A stretch of 64,000 nt of DNA, from the NCBI GenBank assembly GCA_964400355.1, contig CAYNTO010000004.1, positions 107,525 through 171,524 on the forward strand, in the 5' to 3' direction. This document shows, piece by piece, positions 35,929-45,013 of this stretch. Below the pieces are notes generated by a model. It saw nothing but the letters and a program-made list of their open reading frames with translations. It was not told where the DNA came from and ran no database searches. This DNA is from JACKAL01 sp964400355. Lineage in GTDB: Bacteria > Bdellovibrionota > Bdellovibrionia > Bdellovibrionales > JAGQZY01. A program made the position numbers and the translations under genes. The first letter of the stretch is position 1. The number at the start of each line of letters is the position of its first letter.

Positions 35929-38036
35929 TATTTTTGTTCGGCGGCTCGTTGTTCTTGGTATTTTTTGGCGAGCTCGTCTTGGATTGTGCGCGGCACTGGG
36001 GCGTAGCGGGAGAATTCCATCGTGAATTCGCCTTTGCCTTGAGTGGCCGAGCGCAGATCTGTGGAGTAACCAAACATCTCGGAGAGAGGAACCTCTGCGG
36101 TGATGATCGCATATCCCGTCTCAGAGGTTGTTCCTTGAATCATACCACGACGCTGGTTCACCTGACCGAGCACTGAACCTTGATATTCTTCTGGAGCAGA
36201 CACTTCCACTTTCATGATCGGCTCAAGAGCTGTCGGTTGCGCGCGTTCGTACGCTTGGCGCATAGCTGCCATGGCACAAATACGGAACGCCATCTCTGAA
36301 GAATCCACATCATGGTAAGCACCGTCGTCCAAATCCACTTCCACGTTCACGATAGGGAAGCCGATCAACGGACCTTTAGCCAATTGCTCTGCAAATCCTT
36401 TGTCGCACGCCGGGATGAATTCGCGAGGAATACGACCACCGACAACGTTGTTGTTGAACTTGTACGTCTCTTCGGAATCTGGCGGGAGTGGACGAATCTT
36501 TCCAACCACTTTCGCGAACTGACCCGAACCACCGGTTTGCTTTTTGTGAGTGTAATCATAAGCCGCTTCGCGACCGATGGTTTCACGATAAGCCACCTGC
36601 GGTTTACCAGTAACAACCTCACACTGGAATTCGCGCTTCATACGCTCAACGTAAACTTCCAAATGGAGTTCACCCATTCCCGAAATGATCGTCTCTGCCG
36701 ATTCTTCGTCACGGTGAACACGGAACGTTGGATCTTCTTTACGGAACTTCTGTAGTGCTTTAGAGAAGTTGTTCGCGCCGGCTTTATCTTTGGGAGAAAT
36801 AGCCAGAGAGATCACCGCATTTGGAACGTGCATTGACGACATGGCGTAGGTCACCGTGCCATCAGTGAAGGTGTCTCCCGTAGAGCAATCCACACCGAAA
36901 AGTGCCACGATGTCGCCAGCGTAAGCTTGTTCGATGTCTTCCATTTCGTTAGAGTGCATTTTCACCAAGCGCGGCACTTTTACCTTTTTGCCATCCGTAG
37001 TGTTGAAAATAAATTCGCCCTTTTTCATGGTGCCTTGGTAAATACGCATGTAAGTGAGCTGACCGTAGCGGCCATCATCCAGTTTGAACGCATAAGCTAC
37101 GAGCGGCTTGGCCGGATCTGGTGTAACGATCACAGGGGCTTCGTTGTTAGCGATGTCGAGAGCTTTGTTCTCAACTTCTGGTGGGCTCGGGAGGTAATCA
37201 CGAACACCGTTCAATAGAAGCTGAACGCCTTTGTTCTTAAAGGCAGAGCCCATAAACACGGGAGTGAGTTCCATCTTAATGCAACCTTTGCGAATCGCCG
37301 ATTTCAAAAGCGCCTCTGGGATTTCGCCACCTTCGAGGTACTTCTCGGCAAGTGCGTCGTCGAACATGGTGGCCGCATCGAGAAGTTTTTCGCGATACTC
37401 TTTAGCCTGATCCATTAAATCTGCGGGAATTGGGATTTCGACAATGTCTTCACCGTCTTCGCCGTGGAATTCAAAGGCCTTCATTTGAACCAGATCGATA
37501 ATGCCGTTGTGAGCATCTTCGACGCCAATTGGAAGTTGTACCATCACCGCATTGTGGTGGAGCTTTTCGCGCAACTGGCCTGTCACGCGCACGGGGTTTG
37601 CGCCCGAGCGATCGAGTTTATTGATGAATGCCACGCGCGGCACATTGTAGCGGCGCATTTGGCGATCCACGGTGATCGACTGAGATTGTACACCGGCAAC
37701 GCCACAAAGAACGAGAACTGCGCCGTCGAGAACACGCAGTGAGCGTTCCACTTCGATCGTAAAATCCACGTGTCCGGGAGTGTCGATGATGTTGATTTGA
37801 ATATCGTGCCAAAAAACATTGGTCGCTGCCGATTGAATCGTGATTCCACGCTCTCTCTCCAGCTCCATAGAATCCATTTTTGCACCCACGCCATCTTTTC
37901 CACGAACGTCGTGAATCGCGTGAATTTTTCCAGTGTAAAATAAAATACGCTCGGTGAGCGTTGTCTTACCGGAATCGATGTGTGCAGAAATACCGATGTT
38001 GCGAACCGCGTTCAGGTCCCATTTATTCTTTGCCAT
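35928..38036 (-). CDS. fusA: Elongation factor G, spd/mitochondrial EFG1 type
   Basis: GTPase that drives ribosomal translocation. G1 is AHIDSGKTTL (Ser where E. coli EF-G has Ala), followed by GKDGVGAKMDSMELERERG and INIIDTPGHVDF, NKLDRSGANP (G4). The SGKTT form and the KDGVGA stretch are those of mitochondrial EFG1 and the bacterial spdEFG1 subfamily. 702 residues with all five domains. ATG 38036 follows AAGAGAGGA. Not in a str operon (no rpsL, rpsG or tuf nearby). An inverted repeat lies in the leader and a repeat plus terminator follow. Confidence 0.95.
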   Translation of the reverse strand: MAKNKWDLNAVRNIGISAHIDSGKTTLTERILFYTGKIHAIHDVRGKDGVGAKMDSMELERERGITIQSAATNVFWHDIQINIIDTPGHVDFTIEVERSLRVLDGAVLVLCGVAGVQSQSITVDRQMRRYNVPRVAFINKLDRSGANPVRVTGQLREKLHHNAVMVQLPIGVEDAHNGIIDLVQMKAFEFHGEDGEDIVEIPIPADLMDQAKEYREKLLDAATMFDDALAEKYLEGGEIPEALLKSAIRKGCIKMELTPVFMGSAFKNKGVQLLLNGVRDYLPSPPEVENKALDIANNEAPVIVTPDPAKPLVAYAFKLDDGRYGQLTYMRIYQGTMKKGEFIFNTTDGKKVKVPRLVKMHSNEMEDIEQAYAGDIVALFGVDCSTGDTFTDGTVTYAMSSMHVPNAVISLAISPKDKAGANNFSKALQKFRKEDPTFRVHRDEESAETIISGMGELHLEVYVERMKREFQCEVVTGKPQVAYRETIGREAAYDYTHKKQTGGSGQFAKVVGKIRPLPPDSEETYKFNNNVVGGRIPREFIPACDKGFAEQLAKGPLIGFPIVNVEVDLDDGAYHDVDSSEMAFRICAMAAMRQAYERAQPTALEPIMKVEVSAPEEYQGSVLGQVNQRRGMIQGTTSETGYAIITAEVPLSEMFGYSTDLRSATQGKGEFTMEFSRYAPVPRTIQDELAKKYQEQRAAEQK

Positions 38037-38067
38037 TGTGTCCTCTCTTCTTCGTATGGAGTGTTCC

Positions 38068-38096
38068 GACAATTTGATACCTTTTATCAAATTGTC
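38068..38096 (-). promoter_or_regulatory. Perfect inverted repeat in the fusA leader
   Basis: Arms GACAATTTGATA (38068-38079) and TATCAAATTGTC (38085-38096), 5-base loop. It lies 32-60 bases upstream of the fusA ATG and downstream of a TATAAA -10-like box (38125-38120, minus strand), so it would form a stable hairpin in the leader RNA, or act as a DNA operator. Confidence 0.6.
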
Positions 38097-38301
38097 AAAA
38101 CACCCGGCGAATCGTGCTTTTTATACGGGGCCTCCCTGGCTGGGGACACCTCGTAACTCATGTACTTTTAAAGAAGAATTAGTTAGCATGAAGTTGGCCC
38201 CCAGTGCAAAAAAATTGTGATTTTCGGTCTAGGAATTCTGGGCTCATTTTGCTTATTTAAGTGGCTTTTGCACAGGCGGAAAAGAAAGGTTTCAGAAACA
38301 C

Positions 38302-39717
38302 GTGAAAACACCGCTGGAAATTCTCAAAGAACAGTTTGGCTACGAGGCCTTTCGCTCTCCCCAGGCGGAGATCATTGAGCATGTCTTGCGAGGAGAGTCG
38401 GCGCTGGCGGTGATGCCGACGGGCTTTGGAAAAAGCCTTTGTTTTCAGATACCTGCGGTGCTCTCCCCAGGTCTTACTTTAGTGATTTCGCCGCTCATTG
38501 CATTGATGAAAGATCAGGTAGACCAGGCGTGTCGCAAAGGAATTCCAGCAGCCTTTATCAACTCGTCCCAGTCGCGCGAGGAAAAAGATGCGGTATTGGC
38601 GCGAGTGGTGGAGGGGAAGGTGCGGGTTCTCTACGCCACCCCGGAGCGCTTTCGCAAAGCGGAGTTTTGGGCGGCTCTTGAGCAAGTGCAGTTATCGCTG
38701 TTCGTGGTCGACGAGGCCCACTGCATTTCGGAATGGGGGCACGATTTTCGCCCCGATTACACGCGCCTCGGGGACATACGTAAGCGCTTGGGCCAGCCCA
38801 CCACCTTGGCGGTAACGGCGACAGCAACGGGAGAGGTGCGCGCCGACATTCTCAAACAACTGGATTTGCCACACGATACACAATTGTTTATTTCTGGAGT
38901 GGATCGCCCGAACATCACCTTGAAAAGTGTCGAGGTGCACGGCCTAGCGGAAAAAGTGCGTGCCATCGTGGGCGAACACTTTCATGTGCCGGGCCCCAAA
39001 ATAGTTTACTTTTCTTTGATTCAAACCTTGCAGGAAGTGTCGCGCGAAATTCATAAACTGGGCATTGAGCATTTGGTTTATCATGGGCAGTTGGGCGCGT
39101 CTGATCGCCGCTCCATGCAGAACCGTTTTCTGCGCGGAGCGAGCAATGGCTACGCCAATGATGTGATGCTCGCCACTCCCGCGTTTGGCCTGGGCATCAA
39201 TAAAGAGAACATTCGCGCCGTCATTCATGCCGAACTTCCCGGGTCAGTGGAAGCGTATTATCAGGAAGTGGGGCGCGCCGGTCGCGATGGTTTGCCGGCG
39301 GAAGGGCTTCTGCTGTTTGATCCCGACGATATCGCTATTCAGATGGATTTTATAAAGTGGGCCAATCCCGATCCAGGTTTTTTAGAGCGCACCTACTCCA
39401 CGCTCGCTAACAATACCGATCGGGTGCGCGCTGAAGGTATCGATTTTTTGCGCCGCCAGCTCAACTTTTATAACACCCGCGACTTTCGCGTGGAAACAGC
39501 GCTGGGCACTCTCGAACGCTTCGGGTTTATCGAGGGCCAGTCCCAAGACACGTGGCGCGCTCTCGAAAAACCCACTGGAGAGTTGATGGATGAAGAGCTT
39601 TTTCGGAAACGACTGAGTGGACAGCACAAAAAGCTTTTGAGTATGGTGGAATTGGCCCGTTCCGAAAACATCAAGGAGGGTGTGATTGAGTATTTCCAGT
39701 CCGAGTCGCTTTCCTGA
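38302..39717 (+). CDS. Short RecQ-like helicase lacking zinc and HRDC domains
   Basis: Superfamily II helicase: FRSPQAEII motif 0, Walker A MPTGFGKSLCFQ, DEAHCISEWGHDFR, VTATAT and QEVGRAGRDG. After the helicase core (about residues 1-345) only ~125 residues remain, containing a winged-helix-like segment (VETALGTLERFGFIEGQ); no zinc-binding cysteines and no HRDC. At 471 residues it is a RecS/short-RecQ type protein. GTG start at 38302 with AAAGG about 12 bases upstream. Overlaps aat by 32 bases. Confidence 0.88.
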   Translation: MKTPLEILKEQFGYEAFRSPQAEIIEHVLRGESALAVMPTGFGKSLCFQIPAVLSPGLTLVISPLIALMKDQVDQACRKGIPAAFINSSQSREEKDAVLARVVEGKVRVLYATPERFRKAEFWAALEQVQLSLFVVDEAHCISEWGHDFRPDYTRLGDIRKRLGQPTTLAVTATATGEVRADILKQLDLPHDTQLFISGVDRPNITLKSVEVHGLAEKVRAIVGEHFHVPGPKIVYFSLIQTLQEVSREIHKLGIEHLVYHGQLGASDRRSMQNRFLRGASNGYANDVMLATPAFGLGINKENIRAVIHAELPGSVEAYYQEVGRAGRDGLPAEGLLLFDPDDIAIQMDFIKWANPDPGFLERTYSTLANNTDRVRAEGIDFLRRQLNFYNTRDFRVETALGTLERFGFIEGQSQDTWRALEKPTGELMDEELFRKRLSGQHKKLLSMVELARSENIKEGVIEYFQSESLS

Positions 39718-40357
39718 TCCGCGCCACACCGACGAAAATGGCATAGTGGCCATGGGCGGGGATCTCAAAGTGGAAACTTTAATCGATGCCTACTCCCACG
39801 GAATTTTCCCGTGGCCCCATAAAAATTTGCCGCTTTTGTGGTTTTCGCCAGAAGAGCGGGGAATTATTTTTTTTGAAGAGCTCCATCTCTCGCGCTCGCT
39901 CTCCAAATGGCTCAAAAAAACTCCTTTTAAAGTCACTTTTGATACCCAGTTTGAAAAAGTGATCGAAAATTGCGCGGCCAAAAAGCGCCCCGGGCAGAGT
40001 GACACCTGGGTGACACAGGAAATGCGCGATGCCTATTTGGAGTTGCATCGCCGTGGTCTCGCACACAGTGTGGAGTGCTGGAATGGTGGAGTCTTAGTAG
40101 GTGGCCTTTATGGTGTGTATATTGGGGGCGTATTCAGTGCGGAGAGCATGTACTTTGCGGAGTCGGGTGCGTCAAAGTATTGCCTGCTGGCCCTGATACA
40201 CCGATTGCACAAACGAGGGCATAGCTTTCTCGACACGCAAATGGTGACGCCGATTGTGGAAAGTTTTGGCGGCCGTTACATCGCTCGAGAAGAGTATTTG
40301 CGTTTGCTCAATGAGGCTCAGTCCAAAAAAATCCCATGGGCGACGATTCATCAGTAA
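39686..40357 (+). CDS. aat: Leucyl/phenylalanyl-tRNA--protein transferase
   Basis: N-end rule enzyme that adds Leu or Phe from charged tRNA to proteins with N-terminal Arg or Lys, marking them for ClpS/ClpAP. Family signatures: FPDPRHTDENGIVAMGGDL, AYSHGIFPWP, LLWFSPEERG, LAHSVECWNGGVLVGGLYGVYIGGVFSAESMF-like, and LDTQMVTP. 223 residues. TTG start at 39686 is supported by AAGGAGG six bases upstream, inside the end of the helicase gene, indicating translational coupling. Confidence 0.95.
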   Translation: MSISSPSRFPDPRHTDENGIVAMGGDLKVETLIDAYSHGIFPWPHKNLPLLWFSPEERGIIFFEELHLSRSLSKWLKKTPFKVTFDTQFEKVIENCAAKKRPGQSDTWVTQEMRDAYLELHRRGLAHSVECWNGGVLVGGLYGVYIGGVFSAESMYFAESGASKYCLLALIHRLHKRGHSFLDTQMVTPIVESFGGRYIAREEYLRLLNEAQSKKIPWATIHQ

Positions 40358-40460
40358 ACCCAAGTGAACAGTGCCTTTCTTTTGGGCTTTAAGGGAACTC
40401 AGCCCTGAGCGGGTGGAAACACACGGTTGGATTCTTGTCTCATGAACACCCAAATAGTAA

Positions 40461-40489
40461 TTGTCAGGTGCGATCAATCGCTGTTTACT
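40461..40489 (+). promoter_or_regulatory. Promoter of the radical SAM gene, leaderless geometry
   Basis: TTGTCA (40461-40466), 17-base spacer, TTTACT (40484-40489), 8 bases, ATG 40498; no Shine-Dalgarno. Confidence 0.5.
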
Positions 40490-40497
40490 GTGTGGCG

Positions 40498-42213
40498 ATG
40501 GACACTTTTTTTTCCGTACCGGAGCCGGTCATTCATACCTCGCGCCAGATAGAAACTGGTTCTGGTGAGTTCGAAATTTGGACGTATGACAAGCAGTTTG
40601 TGTACCGCAATCGGGAAAATTTCTTTCTCACATCGGTCGAGCAGTTGGGGTGGCGTTATGTGTTGGCCGGGAGCGATGAATCCACCCATGGAAAAAATCT
40701 CTCACCAACCGCTGCACGGCTTGCCGATTATTTCCTAGATCACAACCGCGAATTTGCATTCTTAATGACTGCGGAAAATATTTTCGATTTTGAAGCCACT
40801 GTGCGGTTGTTGATCGCTCACGACAAACACAGCGTGTACGTGCTTTTTAAAGAGCAAGATGTGTTGGCGTTGGCCCTCGACACGATTGTTGAGGTGTACG
40901 ACAACTATCCCCAGTTCCGCATGATGTTCTCCTACGACCATGGTGTATTGCTCGGTTTGGCGCTAGGAAAACCGATTGCTCCGCCTAAACGCGCGGTGAT
41001 CGAAATCCACGACGATTGCAATCTCAAGTGCGACTTTTGCTGGACTCATTCGCCGTTGTTGGAAACGCCGGGTGAGGGCCGTAAAAAGATGCTCGATGTG
41101 GATATGTTTTACAAATACGTCGACGAGCTCGCCAGTATTCCGGTGGAGGTGATCGAGCTGTGCGCGGTCGGAGATCCGCTGTATCATCCCCATGTGTGGG
41201 AGATGATTCATTATATCCGCCAAAAGGGCATCCCGGTGCGCATTAGCACGAACGGCACATTGATCAACAAAAAAAACGCCGAAGATATTATTCGCTGGGG
41301 TGTGAGCGAACTGGCGATGAACATTAGCGGCGGAGACCCAGAAGCCTATGCGAACATTCACAATGTTTCTGGTCGTCTCTTCGAGAATCTTAAAAAAAAT
41401 CTGTGCTATCTTCATGAACTTCGTGCTTTGTCGCCCGGCTGCACGCTGCAGATGAATCATATTCACGTGCTTACCGAAAAAAACGCCAAAACCATTCCCG
41501 CTATGATTCAGTTTGCGGCGATGACGGGGGCGAGTTCGGTCTCGTTTAGAACTGTTTGGCCCCATCAGGCGTTTTTAAAGCGCTTGGACATGAGCGATGC
41601 CACGTTGTTGCGTTTGATCCAAGAAATTCCTCTCTACAAGCAAATGGTGGCAGAGGCCGGAATCAAAGACGATAACCTCGAATTTTTCGATGCGGAGCTG
41701 CGCTCCTTCGCCATGAGACGTCGCCTTGAGATCCCATCGAGCGCGACGAAACCCGTGCCTGAGTACACGGTGCCTGCGCCCCATTTTGAAAACGTGCCAG
41801 CACTTGAACGACACAATTTTCAGGTGGACCCCAGCCAGCTCGATCCTCGTTGGATGCGGAGAGAATCGTGGCCGCTGATACAAAACGCGTACAACAAGAC
41901 GGTGGGCTTTCGTGCCGAGAGCGAAACGCGCGACGAGCAGCAGCCGTTGTGTGCGGTTAGTTATCATTTCACATTGCTCGGTTCCGACAACACGCTGCGC
42001 TTTTGCTGTCGCGGCGACAAGACCACCGAGCCCTATAGATCGCTCAAGGATCAGTGGACCAACCTCCGCTATCAGTCCTTCCGCAACAATTGGCGTGAGG
42101 CCTATAAATACAAAAAGAGCCTGTGTGTGGGGTGTCCCCACGAAGAGGAAAATCATCGCTATTCCGTGCTGTTGCATCAACACGGACTGGATGCGCGCGC
42201 ACGAGATATCTAA
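40498..42213 (+). CDS. Radical SAM protein with C-terminal Cys cluster
   Basis: 571 residues. After an ~160-residue N-terminal region of unknown role, the radical SAM core opens with CNLKCDFCW (CxxxCxxC, 4Fe-4S), then LCAVGDPLYHPHVWEMI and RISTNGTLIN, typical of the SPASM/twitch branch. The C-terminal part has further cysteines (LCAVSYHF, RFCCRGD, SLCVGCPHEEE) that probably hold auxiliary clusters. Such enzymes modify peptides or sugars, but no precursor peptide or partner gene is adjacent. Monocistronic; start chosen from promoter position. Confidence 0.85.
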   Translation: MDTFFSVPEPVIHTSRQIETGSGEFEIWTYDKQFVYRNRENFFLTSVEQLGWRYVLAGSDESTHGKNLSPTAARLADYFLDHNREFAFLMTAENIFDFEATVRLLIAHDKHSVYVLFKEQDVLALALDTIVEVYDNYPQFRMMFSYDHGVLLGLALGKPIAPPKRAVIEIHDDCNLKCDFCWTHSPLLETPGEGRKKMLDVDMFYKYVDELASIPVEVIELCAVGDPLYHPHVWEMIHYIRQKGIPVRISTNGTLINKKNAEDIIRWGVSELAMNISGGDPEAYANIHNVSGRLFENLKKNLCYLHELRALSPGCTLQMNHIHVLTEKNAKTIPAMIQFAAMTGASSVSFRTVWPHQAFLKRLDMSDATLLRLIQEIPLYKQMVAEAGIKDDNLEFFDAELRSFAMRRRLEIPSSATKPVPEYTVPAPHFENVPALERHNFQVDPSQLDPRWMRRESWPLIQNAYNKTVGFRAESETRDEQQPLCAVSYHFTLLGSDNTLRFCCRGDKTTEPYRSLKDQWTNLRYQSFRNNWREAYKYKKSLCVGCPHEEENHRYSVLLHQHGLDARARDI

Positions 42214-42330
42214 CCCTCTAAGGATTCCCTTCGACAGCAAATTTGTACAAAATTACATAATAGTTTGTGGTTTGGTTCACCACTGTATGGAGGCCGTTTT
42301 GTATTCTAGGGGTGAAAAGCGAGGACACCT

Positions 42331-42936
42331 ATGATTGCGAAAATTGTGAGAATTACTTTGTTGAGCACAAGCTTGATCGCCTGCGGTTGCGCATCCCCCG
42401 GAGACAGTGTGAGTGCGGCCAAGTCGCAAACAGCGGAGCAAATGGCTCAATCACAAAAGCGATCGGCGAATTTTTTGATTGAAGCTTCCGACAAACGACG
42501 ATTGGTGCATGAGGCCTCGAAAATGGCGATGGAAAAAGGCAGCACGCGTGCCGTGCGCGACAATGCACGCCAATTAGTGGCCGAACAGGAGAGTGTGCTG
42601 AGCGACATGGAACAGGTGGCAAAAGCTGAAGGTGTTGTCTTACCCACTCGCCTCAGCGTGCGTAGCTCCGACAGCCTCCGCGTCCTAAGAAACTTTGTCG
42701 GCAAACGTTTTGACGAACGGTATTTGGCATTTGTCGTCGATCGACAAGAGGCAGATATCAAAGAATTTCGTAAAGCTCTCGAAGACACACAAAATGACTA
42801 TACGCCTAAAGTGCAATTGCTCGCCGTCGATAAAGTCCCACGCTTGGAATCTCAGCTCGAGAAACTCCGTGAAACCGAGGGGTATAAGGAGCGCACCTCG
42901 CGCGCCATACCCGCCGATCGTGTGCGCTCGTACTAG
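42331..42936 (+). CDS. DUF4142-like lipoprotein
   Basis: Lipoprotein signal ending at a Cys in LIACGCAS, then about 180 mostly helical residues of the DUF4142 pattern: ANFLIEASDKRRLVHEASKMAMEKGSTRAVRDNARQLVAEQESVLSDM, and ERYLAFVVDRQEADIKEFRKALED. The family forms a ferritin-like helical bundle in the periplasm and often appears in stress-related contexts, without a settled function. CGAGGA precedes the ATG. Stands alone. Confidence 0.82.
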   Translation: MIAKIVRITLLSTSLIACGCASPGDSVSAAKSQTAEQMAQSQKRSANFLIEASDKRRLVHEASKMAMEKGSTRAVRDNARQLVAEQESVLSDMEQVAKAEGVVLPTRLSVRSSDSLRVLRNFVGKRFDERYLAFVVDRQEADIKEFRKALEDTQNDYTPKVQLLAVDKVPRLESQLEKLRETEGYKERTSRAIPADRVRSY

Positions 42937-42959
42937 AGTCGAGCGTTAAAGAAGGATAG

Positions 42960-43673
42960 CTAGAAATCAAATTCGCTCATGATTGGCAGATGATCCGAGC
43001 CGATGCGCAGATAGTGATGATTTAAGATCACCGCCGAGCGCGGTTCAAGGCCTTTGTAGTAGATGCGATCCAGAGCAAACAACGGCAGTATGCTGGGAGA
43101 CGTGGGCATGGGTTTGCCGACAAGTTTTAAAAACACTTCCTCAACCTCCAGCGATTCGCGCAGTAGTGGATCCAGAGTGCTGCGCCAGTCATTGAAATCT
43201 CCAGCTATTAAGAATGGATCCCCACTCGGCAAAACAGACTGCAGTTCGTGTTTGATCTTAACCAGTTGTTTTTTGCGACCGCGTTCGAGAAGATCCAGAT
43301 GAGTGCAAAACAAATGGAGATTCCGCCCCTCTTCGGGCTGAATGCGGGCATACAGAAGTCCCCGTTTTTCCAGGGCGTGATTTGAAATATTGGCGTTTTG
43401 TGTATTGAGCAGGGGCAACTTTGAAATAATGGCATTGCCGTAGTGGTAGTCTCCCATAGTGGCATTTTGCCCGTAGGAGTGATGGGGCCACATCTTGTTG
43501 GCCATGAGTTCTAAAAGTGCCTGTGCATCGGAGTCGTTGAGAAATTCCTGTAAAAAGATAATATCTGGATCGACCATTTGTAATAGCTCTTCGAGCACCT
43601 GCCAGGTTTTTTTACGCGAGAAGAACGCTTTGCCTTTATGAATGTTGTAGCTGAGCACTTTGAGTCGCGTCAT
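42960..43673 (-). CDS. Endonuclease/exonuclease/phosphatase family hydrolase
   Basis: EEP-fold hydrolase of 237 residues: VLSYNIHKGKAFFSRKK (first Asn and following Lys), FLQEF (metal-binding Glu), HLFCTHLDLLERGR, FLIAGDFNDWR (Asp-Asn pair) and IGSDHLPIMSEF (catalytic His). No signal peptide. It begins immediately after the PLD-type gene (stop at 43674), and this pair, cls-like plus EEP hydrolase, is recurrent in bacteria; both would act on phosphodiester substrates in the membrane or DNA. Substrate unknown. Confidence 0.88.
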   Translation of the reverse strand: MTRLKVLSYNIHKGKAFFSRKKTWQVLEELLQMVDPDIIFLQEFLNDSDAQALLELMANKMWPHHSYGQNATMGDYHYGNAIISKLPLLNTQNANISNHALEKRGLLYARIQPEEGRNLHLFCTHLDLLERGRKKQLVKIKHELQSVLPSGDPFLIAGDFNDWRSTLDPLLRESLEVEEVFLKLVGKPMPTSPSILPLFALDRIYYKGLEPRSAVILNHHYLRIGSDHLPIMSEFDF

Positions 43674-44768
43674 TTAAAGCCACCTTTTAAAACGTAAAAA
43701 GAAACTAATTAAAAAGCGCTTCCACCAGCGCTGGTCATCGATTTTAATAACGATCGATTGCTCAATATCTCTTAAAAATTGCGCTTCCGAATCCTTAAGA
43801 GACTTTTGGTCGGAGAGAACGATATCCATTTCCAAATCGCTAAAAAAACTGCGGTGATTGAGGTTGGTGGAGCCAACAGTAAGCCAATCGTCGATCAGGT
43901 AACTCTTGGCGTGTAAAATTTTGGGCGTGTACTCGTAGATTTTTACTCCACGTGTGAGGAGGTAGAGGTAATAGTACTGGCTTATCCAGCGCATAAAAAA
44001 CACATCGGAGCGATTCGGTAGTATCAGGCGAACATCCACTCCACGCCGTGCTGATCTTCCCAGTGAGCGCAAAAGCTTGGCCGGTGGCACAAAGTAGGAA
44101 GTGATGAGCCACACACGGTTGTGTGCTTTATCGATGCGCTCGGTGAGTTCACGGCGCCAGCGCTTGCGCAAGCGGAAGAACTGATTGGAGCGTACGCGGC
44201 GCGAAGCAGTGAGCATGTGGCAAAGTTCGGTGCGCATGCTGTACGAAAAACGATACGCCGGGTGCTTGGACGTAAGCCAGGTGTACTCGAAGGTTTTTCT
44301 GACGATCTCCAGCGCGGGGCCAGCGGTGAGTAGGCCCGTTTCTCTCCAGTTGTAAGAGTTGATCGTGATGTTCTGGCTTCCGGTGTAGAGGATTTTATTG
44401 TCGATAATGACGTTTTTTCGGTGGTTTCGACGGTTGGCGCGATTGAGGAGTCGCCACGACGAAGGGAAGCGCACCGGATTAAACACACGCACCTCCACGC
44501 CGCGGGTGTATTCTGGATGGACGTGTTTGGGAATCCACAAAAACGAGCCCACGGCGTCCACGAGCAAGCGCACCTTCACTCCGCGCTGAACCGCTTGCAC
44601 GAGGGTTTCAAAAATATCTGCGGCCATGTCATCAATACCCCAAATGTACATCTCGATGTCGATGGTGTTTTCAGCCTTTTGTAAATCGGCCTTGAGACTT
44701 TTAAAAAAGTCGGGGGAATCAAAAAAGAGAATCTCCGGGGCCGGAGTGGGGGTTTGTGGCACAGTCAT
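43674..44768 (-). CDS. Phospholipase D-superfamily protein (cardiolipin synthase-like)
   Basis: Two HKD motifs are present: HRKNVIIDNKILYTGSQNI and HAKSYLIDDWLTVGSTNLNHRS, with the spacing of cardiolipin synthase type enzymes (phosphatidyl transfer between two phosphatidylglycerol molecules). Unlike ClsA there are no N-terminal membrane helices, resembling ClsB. ATG 44768 gives 364 residues; GTG 44828 would add 20 with Cys-rich sequence. Operon with the EEP hydrolase. Divergent from the TetR gene across a shared 245-base region. Confidence 0.87.
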   Translation of the reverse strand: MTVPQTPTPAPEILFFDSPDFFKSLKADLQKAENTIDIEMYIWGIDDMAADIFETLVQAVQRGVKVRLLVDAVGSFLWIPKHVHPEYTRGVEVRVFNPVRFPSSWRLLNRANRRNHRKNVIIDNKILYTGSQNITINSYNWRETGLLTAGPALEIVRKTFEYTWLTSKHPAYRFSYSMRTELCHMLTASRRVRSNQFFRLRKRWRRELTERIDKAHNRVWLITSYFVPPAKLLRSLGRSARRGVDVRLILPNRSDVFFMRWISQYYYLYLLTRGVKIYEYTPKILHAKSYLIDDWLTVGSTNLNHRSFFSDLEMDIVLSDQKSLKDSEAQFLRDIEQSIVIKIDDQRWWKRFLISFFLRFKRWL

Positions 44769-44923
44769 CGTTGGGCCACGATAACACGCTTTACAAGGAG
44801 TGGTCAGCGAACAAAACCGCTTTTTCACTGATCACTCACTGCCGAGGCCCGATGTCGAGCAGGGCTCCAATTTGTGCAAATTACATTCAGAAATGATCAG
44901 AGAATTAAGGTGTTTATCTGTCT

Positions 44924-44943
44924 TTTTTGAACACGTTCAAAAA
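44924..44943. promoter_or_regulatory. Palindromic operator candidate
   Basis: TTTTTGAAC (44924-44932) and GTTCAAAAA (44935-44943) separated by AC; a 20-bp inverted repeat next to the TetR gene promoter, of the size bound by TetR dimers. Confidence 0.55.
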
Positions 44944-44947
44944 TTGA

Positions 44948-44976
44948 TTGTGGTGGAGTCGCGCACTTGCTAAGAT
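44948..44976 (+). promoter_or_regulatory. Candidate promoter of the TetR operon
   Basis: TTGTGG (44948-44953), 17-base spacer, TAAGAT (44971-44976), 37 bases before ATG 45014. The palindrome ends five bases upstream of the -35 box. Confidence 0.35.
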
Positions 44977-45013
44977 AGAGTCACCAACAGCGTATCACCA
45001 AGGCAGAACCACT

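Noticed and set aside
40361..40393. Terminator after aat (CCCAA ... TTGGG)
   Set aside because: Short arms with a long loop; not stable enough to call.
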